DNA from: a bacterium
Lineage (GTDB): Bacteria; Eisenbacteria; RBG-16-71-46; CAIMUX01
Direction of reading: 5' to 3'
Length of the DNA stretch: 64,000 bases
Assembly (NCBI GenBank): GCA_030431975.1
Contig: JAUIHP010000002.1
Location: 186,001-250,000, forward strand
Shown: in pieces, positions 35,401 to 41,911 of the stretch
How positions within the stretch are numbered: position 1 is the first letter of the stretch
Layout: every line of letters starts with the position of its first letter
Program-made: the position numbers and the translations under genes
Notes under the pieces: generated by a model
Databases searched by the model: none
What the model saw: only the letters and a program-made list of their open reading frames with translations
What the model was told of the DNA's origin: nothing

Positions 35401-38087
35401 CCTTCCCGAACCCGAACCGAACCGGCAACGCTGAGTGTGTCGCCGGAGTCGAGACGCCCCAACCACGTCGCACGCCGGATATCCGGGGCAGAAAGCAGCT
35501 GTCCGAACTCCGCAGATCCGGTCAGGTACTCGAGCCCTTCGGAGAACTCGAGATCCAGATAGAGTTCGGGCACGGCCTGGGTCGACGGGTTGAAGACGCG
35601 GAGGCTGTAGGTCAGCGTGTCTCCGATACTGACGTTGACGGCGCCGCCGACCAGACTCACGGTACTGAGAACCGGAGCGGCCGCGCTGAGCCCGGAGGGA
35701 CCATCCGGCCGGCGAACACCCGGAGAGGCCGCAGCGATCGAGAACCCGCCGGTTTCGAGGTCGATCCGAAAAACCGCTCCCGGATTCGTCACGTCCAGAC
35801 GCAGCGGGTTCGCGTCCCGGTCCGTGACGTACAGGACTTTGTTCTCGGCGAGGAAGACATCGGCAGGGTCGACGAGTAGGGCGTTTCGACTCGTAATGCC
35901 GTAAAACGTCTCTTCACCCCGCACCACCTGAAAGACACCACCATTGTCGATGACCGGATCTTCGTTCTCGTCTTCGAAGAACGTCGGATCCGTGATGTAG
36001 GCCGTGCCCTCCGCATCGATGGCCAGCCCGGTCGGGTCCCGGAACCAGTTGTCCCGAAGCGCGCGCCTCGACAAAACCTCTTCGACCGGATCGAACTCCC
36101 ACAGATCCCCGATCCCATCCGTCCCCTTGACGTCGACGGCTACGATCACTCCGTCGGGCGCGACGGCAACATCGAGCGGCTCTCGCATTCTGGCGTCGCT
36201 GAATACCGTGGTCAGAGTTCCGTCCGTCATCGAGACCGAGAATACGGCGCCGGGACCGAAGTCGCGGGAAAGAATATCCGGTTCGTAGTCCAGCTCGAAT
36301 GGGTTTGCTTCCCGGTCCACCAACAGAAGTCCCCCATCCGCGGACAAGGAAATGCCGACGGGGTCGACAGGGGCGTCGTCGATCTCCTTCGACCAAAGCA
36401 ACTGGAAGTCTGCCGAGCTTCGATCGTAGAGAAAGATCGCACCCTCTCCGAATCCCGGCTCGGGCTCGGCGCCCGCATCCAGAATGGCGAGCCGACCGTC
36501 TTCCAGGAACGCGGTGTCGACCGGTTGAACGAGTGGAGCACCCAAGTGGATCAGCGTAGGGGCGGTGTCCTCGGGGTTGACCGCATAGATGATCCCGTTG
36601 TCACCGTCGGAAAGCCGGGTCTGATCGACGAATACAATGGTGCCGGGTGTGAAGGACTCGCCCACTTCGGACTCGAAGGTGAATTCCTCGAAGATCGGAT
36701 CGACCCCAATGTACACACGATCCTCGATGTCCTGCCCGACCTCGACGTCTCGCGCGACCCGCAACTGATAGCGGACCGTTTCTTCTCCGAAGAGATCCAG
36801 ATCTCCCTTCCACCGCAGGATCCGATTCGTCGGGTCGTACGAGAAGGTGCCCGTCCCCGTGGAATCGGTTCCGGCAATGAAGTTGAGGCCGGCGTCGAGA
36901 GTGTCACTGAGGGTCACACCGAGCGGAGGCTCGGTCCCGTTCGAACGAATGGTCGCGCGAACCGTCAACACGTTGCCGCGCTCAACAGCACCCGGCGTTT
37001 CGTCGACCCACTCGACTGTGGAATCGTCGACGTCCGGACCTCCGGCGAAACTCAGGGAACGCGGATTCGCCGTGGACGGGGGATTGTAGATGAAGGTGCG
37101 AAGGCGGGTCGGAAGGTTGAACTGAAACAAGGCGCCGGTGGTCAGGGGCGAGTTGTCCGGATTCGCCGTCCGGTCCAGCACCCAAAGCTGCCCTTCCTCC
37201 CCCAAGGTCAGGTCGATCGGATCGACGAAGAGAGGATCGTCCAAGAGCGTGGTCAACGCTCCGGACTCTCGGTCGAGGCGGAAGACCGCACCATTCCCGT
37301 CCTCGAAACCACTGGGATCGGCTTCCGGATCCGCGATCGCATAGTCGCCGTCCGGCAGCAGAATGATCGACTCCGGCGTGACGACCGGGTCGTCCGGGCC
37401 AAACGCTTTGACGACCGCCACGTCGCCGGAGTTCGCGTCCACCCTGAAGACGGCTCCCGGAATCCCCCCTTGCCCCAAAGGATCGGCGAGTCGATCGAGA
37501 ATGACATAGGAACCGTCTGAATCGAGGGCCATGCTGATGGGCTGACGAAAGGCCGAAGTCGAGGCGATGACGTCGAAGTTCCCCGTCTCCGGATCTCCCC
37601 GAAAGAGACCTCCCGGACGCGTTCCGAGTCCGAAGGGATCGGAGTCCGCATCGAGGACGAGAATGCGTCCAAAGTCGTCGACGGCCAAGTCGGTTGGGTT
37701 GAAGAAGAGCGCCGAACTGAGGACCGGCTCGGCGACGGCCTGCCGCAGGACGTCGCTCGGATTGACGAGGAAGACGGCACCGGTTTCCCTGCCCAACCCA
37801 AGCGGGTCCGCAGCTTCGTCCAGTACGTAGAGTCGTCGGTCCGGAAGCAGCACCGTCTCGACGGGCCGGACGAATCCATCCGCGATCGAGGCAATGGCGG
37901 CTGCGGGAGCAAGGTACCGGATCGCGAACACGGCCCCGCGGTCCTCACCGACTCGCAACGGGTCGGCCGAGTCGTCAACGAGTAGAAGATTCGGGACCCG
38001 GACTTCGTCCGCCCGGGCGGTAGCTCCCAGGACGAAGATCAGGATCCCGACCCAAACCAGTCGGACGAAGAAATGTGCTCGGGTCAT
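32451..38087 (-). CDS. Giant secreted repeat protein with FlgD-like C-terminus
   Basis: The 1878-residue protein has a signal peptide ending at about residue 26 (ATARA-DE). Long arrays follow of 45-60-residue repeats of the form (L/I)LDxxADPxGxGxxxGAVFRVDxxTG, likely beta-propeller blades. Three DUF11-like adhesion/Ig domains interrupt them, at about residues 350-480, 800-930 and 1235-1355. The C-terminus has an Fn3-like segment, then a FlgD/type IX-sorting-like domain from about 1795 (PSLPNPFAAKATLSF, DVSGRRVRTLLD, SGIYFARL). The Asp-rich turns may bind calcium. A cell-surface or secreted role is likely; the ligand is unknown. It follows the PLP-enzyme gene by 11 bases. Confidence 0.85.
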   Translation of the reverse strand: MTRAHFFVRLVWVGILIFVLGATARADEVRVPNLLLVDDSADPLRVGEDRGAVFAIRYLAPAAAIASIADGFVRPVETVLLPDRRLYVLDEAADPLGLGRETGAVFLVNPSDVLRQAVAEPVLSSALFFNPTDLAVDDFGRILVLDADSDPFGLGTRPGGLFRGDPETGNFDVIASTSAFRQPISMALDSDGSYVILDRLADPLGQGGIPGAVFRVDANSGDVAVVKAFGPDDPVVTPESIILLPDGDYAIADPEADPSGFEDGNGAVFRLDRESGALTTLLDDPLFVDPIDLTLGEEGQLWVLDRTANPDNSPLTTGALFQFNLPTRLRTFIYNPPSTANPRSLSFAGGPDVDDSTVEWVDETPGAVERGNVLTVRATIRSNGTEPPLGVTLSDTLDAGLNFIAGTDSTGTGTFSYDPTNRILRWKGDLDLFGEETVRYQLRVARDVEVGQDIEDRVYIGVDPIFEEFTFESEVGESFTPGTIVFVDQTRLSDGDNGIIYAVNPEDTAPTLIHLGAPLVQPVDTAFLEDGRLAILDAGAEPEPGFGEGAIFLYDRSSADFQLLWSKEIDDAPVDPVGISLSADGGLLLVDREANPFELDYEPDILSRDFGPGAVFSVSMTDGTLTTVFSDARMREPLDVAVAPDGVIVAVDVKGTDGIGDLWEFDPVEEVLSRRALRDNWFRDPTGLAIDAEGTAYITDPTFFEDENEDPVIDNGGVFQVVRGEETFYGITSRNALLVDPADVFLAENKVLYVTDRDANPLRLDVTNPGAVFRIDLETGGFSIAAASPGVRRPDGPSGLSAAAPVLSTVSLVGGAVNVSIGDTLTYSLRVFNPSTQAVPELYLDLEFSEGLEYLTGSAEFGQLLSAPDIRRATWLGRLDSGDTLSVAGSVRVREGIGFGGDVFVRATAEGGGALIEREGRRRVAAPFRAGTLILSDESADPTDIGIGAGTIFSVGGRSQDAEVTLTGFPIEDPAALELTGDGDLLIADRLGSDPGRVFRLQTSTGSVTPLVGSDAGLLTPVDLFWSPAGDLYILDRDGDSDPDADGKGMIYRLPGGEGEVEVFSEQSDFRFLSEGIFSGSGRLFVTDRQADVGGVGGNTATIFELNTSTGAIVDAWQFPEIREPTGITELADGTLVITDFVAIQQGGNGSGGLFTFDPDVGTIETYLAAGSFRRPYRTYPQNGGSLLILDQAASSSGQTGSPGLVFEYNPVGRTVTEYAISDSFSVLSDLAQLPASLLDFTSYEVVDEDGGALMPSDQLDISVRLENIGTAAGAMTFVDSLDAAVVLLPETVNADLGEVDLDDGIVRWTGSIGSGEVVNLTYSVQLDPIRSRGQLLEFRPQASGPVAGTIEREFKVATFVAVDLGHFYVVDSDADPYETRRSPGAVLKVQQQTGTTTPYLSDPTWRRPVGIAALGDGTPNLYVVDQVVFPEGGGRGALYEIDPSDQSWRVAVADSTWGQLEVVNAYDSGSLILVDSWADPFEFDPQIGPGALYRVEPTSGTSTVLMSDTTWVRLRDIAQSPVTGRWLLLDSDVELNGEEGGRGAVYSIDFEAESMELMATSEFWETPVAIDVAPNGTVYVLDQTATPSGGGVGSLWSFREEIGATPQLAAVNNAFARPHDVFLVGDGQVIIVDGQATPGDPSLTRGAIFAEIGGLFLPFAATTAMLEPRRITLVGDVTPIVDVGLQVSEDERGVRVRWRGFSDRSDTRYLIYRRQVEGPGGEEELDLEDFELLPVAERFVGPGDYDFVDETVEAGAWYAYLIVVLSSDGHFDNSRPQTARSGLAPLRFELRPSLPNPFAAKATLSFSIPRTGAVRLEVFDVSGRRVRTLLDSEVEAGIHVAEWDGRSNRGHSVSSGIYFARLRWDGREAAERLVRIR

Positions 38088-38098
38088 GGGCTCCGTGC

Positions 38099-39232
38099 TC
38101 AGGCCAGGGCCTGCCTCAAGTCCTCAACCAGATCATCGGCGTCCTCGATCCCAACGGACAGCCGAAGAAGAGAGTCCGTGAAACCGATCCGCTCACGCTC
38201 CTCCTTGGGGACGGCGGCATGGGTCATGCTTGACGGATGGCAGAGCAGGGACTCGATTCCGCCCAGGCTTTCGGCCAGGGTGAAGACCCGAACCCGCTTC
38301 GCAAACTCCTGGGCCGCTCCGAAACTCTCAAGATCGAAGGAGACCATTCCGCCCGCCCCCCGCGTCTGCCTGCGGCTGATCTCATATCCGGAGTGAGTTT
38401 CCAGCCCCGGGTAGAAAACACGCTTCACCTTGTTCTGGCTCTGCAGGAACTCGACGACCTTGCGCGCGTTCTCCTCATGCCGCGGCATGCGGACTGCGAG
38501 GGTCTTCACACCCCGCAGTGCGAGGAAACAGTCCTGCGGACCGGGAACCGCACCTTCTGCGTTCTGGACGAAACGGAGCCGTTCGAGGATCTCGGCATTA
38601 CGGCTGGCCGCGATTCCCCCGACGACATCCGCATGTCCGCCCAGGTACTTGGTCGTGGAGTGCATGACGACGTCGGCTCCGAGTTCCAGAGGAGACTGAA
38701 AGAATGGCGTGAGGAACGTGTTGTCGACGACGAGGAATGCCCCCTGATCGTGAGTCAGGTCCGCAACCGCAGCGATGTCGCTGACGTTCATCAGCGGATT
38801 GGTTGGGGTTTCGACGAAGACCATTCGTGTGGCGGGTCGCATCGCCTCCCGCAGTGCGTCGAGATCCGAGGTGTCGACATAGTCGAATTCCAGTCCGAGC
38901 CGCCGGTAGATCTGCTCGAAGAGACGATAGGTCCCACCGTACATGTTGTTGCCGGCGACGACGTGGTCACCCGCCTTCAGGTTCTTGAGAATGGCCGAGG
39001 TCGTGGCCAGGCCGGACGAGAAAGCCACCGCTTCGTCCGCCTTTTCGAGGACAGCGAGGCATCGCTCCCACGCGGCGCGGGTCGGATTGTGCGTCCGCGC
39101 GTACTCGTAGCCGCGGTGCTGACCAATCGCATCCTGCTTGTACGTCGAAGTCTGATAGATCGGGACCGAAATCGCTCCCGTCTCCTTGTCCGGTGATTGA
39201 CCGCCGTGAATGGCGTCGGTACCGATGCCCAT
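38099..39232 (-). CDS. Cys/Met-metabolism PLP enzyme (cystathionine gamma-synthase/lyase type)
   Basis: The 377-residue enzyme belongs to the trans-sulfuration PLP family. It has YQTSTYKQD, SRTHNPTRAAWE-like YARTHNPTR, FSSGLATTSA, VFVETPTNPLM, VVDNTFLTPFFQSPLELGADVVMHSTTKYLGGH with the PLP lysine in STTKYLGG, and GGIESLLCHPSSMTH. Gamma-synthase, gamma-lyase and beta-lyase activities cannot be separated by eye. The start at 39232 falls after the upstream stop and is preceded by GAGGGG. It sits directly downstream of the selenoprotein candidates, so a link to sulfur or selenium amino-acid metabolism is tempting but unproven. Confidence 0.92.
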   Translation of the reverse strand: MGIGTDAIHGGQSPDKETGAISVPIYQTSTYKQDAIGQHRGYEYARTHNPTRAAWERCLAVLEKADEAVAFSSGLATTSAILKNLKAGDHVVAGNNMYGGTYRLFEQIYRRLGLEFDYVDTSDLDALREAMRPATRMVFVETPTNPLMNVSDIAAVADLTHDQGAFLVVDNTFLTPFFQSPLELGADVVMHSTTKYLGGHADVVGGIAASRNAEILERLRFVQNAEGAVPGPQDCFLALRGVKTLAVRMPRHEENARKVVEFLQSQNKVKRVFYPGLETHSGYEISRRQTRGAGGMVSFDLESFGAAQEFAKRVRVFTLAESLGGIESLLCHPSSMTHAAVPKEERERIGFTDSLLRLSVGIEDADDLVEDLRQALA

Positions 39233-39254
39233 CCCAAGTCCCCTCTTCGCGCGC

Positions 39255-40631
39255 CTACTTGTCGTGGCGCACCAATTCGTAGTAAGTCCCGAAGTCCCAA
39301 TCCTTGGCAAACTCGCCGCTATGGCATCCCGTACACGTCGCTTCGGCCATCGGTGTCGAGCCGCCGGTCCGGACGTGTTCCGTTCCGGGACCATGACAAG
39401 CTTCACACTGGACGTTCGTCAAGTCCGGCTTGTTGTTTCCGGCCACGTATCCACCCGTTTGCTCCCACCCCGTAACATGGCAGCCGGTGCATTCCGGGGT
39501 CCGCTCCATCCCGTGGTCAGAACTCAACGTTGCGAACGCACCTGCGTGCGGAGTCGTCTTCCAGTGGTCGTATTCTGCCGCGTGGCAACGCCGGCAGGTC
39601 TCCGCGCCCAGATACTTCACCGTCGCGAGGGCGGCCTGCTCCTGCCGGTCCGCCTCCACCGTGCCGGTTCGACGCAGCTCCTTGGAGATATCATCGGCCT
39701 CTTCCGCGCGGGCCAACATCTCCGGCTGCTTCGGTATTGGATCGAGCAGGGGCTTGTTGAACGAGCCGGAGTCGATGACGTTTCCATCCGGGTCGACGAT
39801 GACCGTGACCGAACCCATGTACTGCCCTCGGGATCCGGTCTGGTTGACGAGGGTTTCCCCGACCCATTGAGCTTCCGGCTTGAAGGAGGGGCGGTTCCCG
39901 TAGAGAGCGACATCCACCCCGGGAATCCGAGTCAGAAGATCATTCGCGGTACGCGATGACATCTGCGCCATCATGACCACCAGATCGACCTGCGGACGCA
40001 GCTCTTCGATCATTTCCTCCATCGCTTCTTCTGCGTCCTGGAACCGGACTCCTGACTCGACGGGCACGGCCGCGCCGGCAAACTCGGTGCCACCGATCAG
40101 ACCGAACAGACCGACGCGAACGCCGTCGACATCCAGAATGAGGTGTCGCTGCCAAAGAGGAATTCGCTCCCCCTCGACCTCACGATAGAGATTGGAGGAA
40201 ACGACCGGAATCCGACCATCTGCGACAAGCTCGTTGAAGAGGTCCCACTCCTCGATCTCGCGCGGACCGGGAGTTGTCGCATCGACGCCCATGCGCGCCA
40301 TTTCCGTCCAGAGAAACTGCGAGCGCTGCTTCTTGGAAAAGTCCTGGGTACTGATGAAGTTGCCCAGGTCCAGATGGAGGTGTGGGGTCCGCGATGCGTT
40401 GAGTGAATCGATGAGGGCAGCCCGCCGGGCCAGCCCGCCTTTACGTCCGCTCTTTCACCCACACTCCAACAATTCGCCCTGAACAGACCCGAAAGATACG
40501 AGGACGACCTCGGCGTTCGAGGGTCGCTTACCGGAGGAGCCCCCGGAAAACATCGGACCGGCGCATCCCCACGCCAAAGCGACCCACGGTGCGATAAGAA
40601 GGGCGATCACCCTCCATCTTGGTGCTTGCAC
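39255..40631 (-). CDS. Candidate selenoprotein: 5'-nucleotidase-like domain fused to four-haem cytochrome
   Basis: Reading the in-frame TGA at 40457-40455 as selenocysteine joins an N-terminal lipoprotein leader to a long downstream frame: 458 residues with Sec at about 59. Order: signal peptide (VIALLIAPWVALAWGC); first strand VVLVSFGSVQGELLECG-Sec; KSGRKGGLARRA; a degenerate metallophosphoesterase/5'-nucleotidase-like domain to about 310 (LHLDLGNF, TTPGPREI, PVVSSNL, VDVALYGNRP, VIVDPDGNVID); then CRRCH, CTGCH, CEACH, CTGCH as in c554-type cytochromes. The usual phosphoesterase metal ligands (DxH, NHE) are absent. GTG at 40631 has GAGGAG six bases upstream; ATG at 40637 and TTG at 40658 are alternatives. 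Without Sec decoding it would be two fragments, 40455-40631 and 39255-40301. Confidence 0.85.
40418..40432 (-). promoter_or_regulatory. Candidate bacterial SECIS hairpin 1
   Basis: Starting 22 bases after the TGA, the minus strand can form a 6-bp stem: two wobble pairs (U-G, G-U) around GCCC-GGC-GGGC. The loop begins with G, as bacterial SECIS loops require. The distance and small G-containing loop fit the loose bacterial SECIS model. Confidence 0.6.
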
Positions 40632-40768
40632 GAGCATCTCCTCTGAAAATCGGCTCAAAGGTTCAGTCTACCAGCCTCGGTCCGAAGGCCACAATCGGGA
40701 CGACGAGCAAAGGCCGGGCCGCGATGGCCCGACCTTGCTGTGATACCGGCTACCGTCCGAGTCGGAGT

Positions 40769-41785
40769 CTACTCATTCGACTCTTCCGACGACTCGTCCG
40801 TCAGAGTCCCCCGACGGACGTTCGCCTTCTCCTCGGTGACCTTCTTCATCTCGTCCTCGTGGGCGGCCACGAGGTCAGCGATGTCCGGACGCTCAGGTAC
40901 GTTTTCCGCCATCTTCATGTTCTTGGAGCCCCAATCGATGACATTACCCTCCGGGTCCACGATCATGACGAGGTGTCCCAGGTACTGCCCACGCGTCCCC
41001 GTCTGGTTGACGACAGCGTGCCCGACCTTGGAACAACTCTGAACCCACGAAGCCAGGTTGCCGTAGAGCGCGGCATCGATGCCATCCAACTCTTCGAGCA
41101 GCCGGTTCGTATCCGGAGTCGTCATTTGGGACATCAGGACCACGAGGTCCGCCTCGTCCTGAAGTTGCGGGACCAGTTCCTGCGCCGTCTTGAACGGATC
41201 TTCGAAGATGACTTTGACCTCATCCGGAATCCGCGCACTGCTGAACTGGCTTCCGCCCATCAGAGCGAAAAGCGCGACCTTCACGCCGTTCTTCTCGATG
41301 ATCACATAGCGTTCACCGAGCGGCTTTTCTTCCCCGTTCTCAACGTACGCCAGGTTCGAGGAGACGAACGGGATCGATCCCTCGTCCCGGAACTCCGTGA
41401 GCAGATCCCAATACTGCAGTTCCCGGGGACCCGGGGTGCACGCATCGAGCTCGAACTCGTTCATCATGTCCCAGATAAATCGCGTCGTCGGCTCGTCGAC
41501 GTGAGCACGATTGCTCGCGAAGTTGCCGAGATCGACGTGAATGAACGGGACGTTCTCGTTTCTCAGTGAATCAACATATGTCGCCCGCCGGGCGAGTCCG
41601 CCTTTACGGCCGGACTTTCACCCACAGGGCGCGACTTCGCCGTGAAGCGAGCCGAATGAAATGAGAGAAACATCGGCGTTGCTCAAGCGCTTGTCCCCTT
41701 GCTGGGGGGTGCTGGCACAGCCGACGACGAAAGCGGCAAAGAGGCCGAGGGCCCCGACCGCGGACATCAAACGAGCAGCGTTCAT
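40769..41785 (-). CDS. Candidate selenoprotein: 5'-nucleotidase-like lipoprotein
   Basis: The TGA at 41620-41618 lies in the frame of a lipoprotein with strong start signals: ATG at 41785, GGAGGAGAG upstream, signal peptide MNAARLMSAVGALGLFAAF and lipobox VVGC. With the TGA read as Sec the protein has 338 residues and Sec at 56. The context is SLHGEVAPCG-Sec-KSGRKGGLARRATYVDSL, followed by a domain paralogous to the upstream-numbered copy (IHVDLGNF, CTPGPRELQYWDLL, PFVSSNLAYVENG, IDAALYGNLASW, GTRGQYLGHLVMIVDPEG). It ends before any cytochrome domain, with a short charged tail. Without Sec decoding it would be a 55-residue peptide plus an orphan fragment, 40769-41467. The two paralogues lie in tandem, 137 bases apart. 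Confidence 0.85.
41581..41595 (-). promoter_or_regulatory. Candidate bacterial SECIS hairpin 2
   Basis: The same core GCCC-GGC-GGGC begins exactly 24 bases after the TGA. Here the two flanking pairs are U-A and C-G instead of the wobble pairs in the other gene, so the 6-bp stem is retained by paired third-position and first-position changes. Confidence 0.65.
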
Positions 41786-41911
41786 ATAGAAGACTCTCCT
41801 CCGAAACTCTTGGTGGGCGCTCATTTTCGACCAAGCGCCGCTTCGGTTACCACTTTATCGCCTGAAAGTTCCAACTTCCAGAGCCAGGATTTCACCAATC
41901 ATCTGTTCGCC

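Noticed and set aside
40301-40658. The selenoprotein candidates as ordinary pseudogenes or assembly errors
   Set aside because: Both paralogues have exactly one stop, TGA, at the same aligned codon. The block after it is identical over 12 residues, frames stay open for hundreds of codons, start signals are intact and selA is present. An error remains possible but is the weaker reading.
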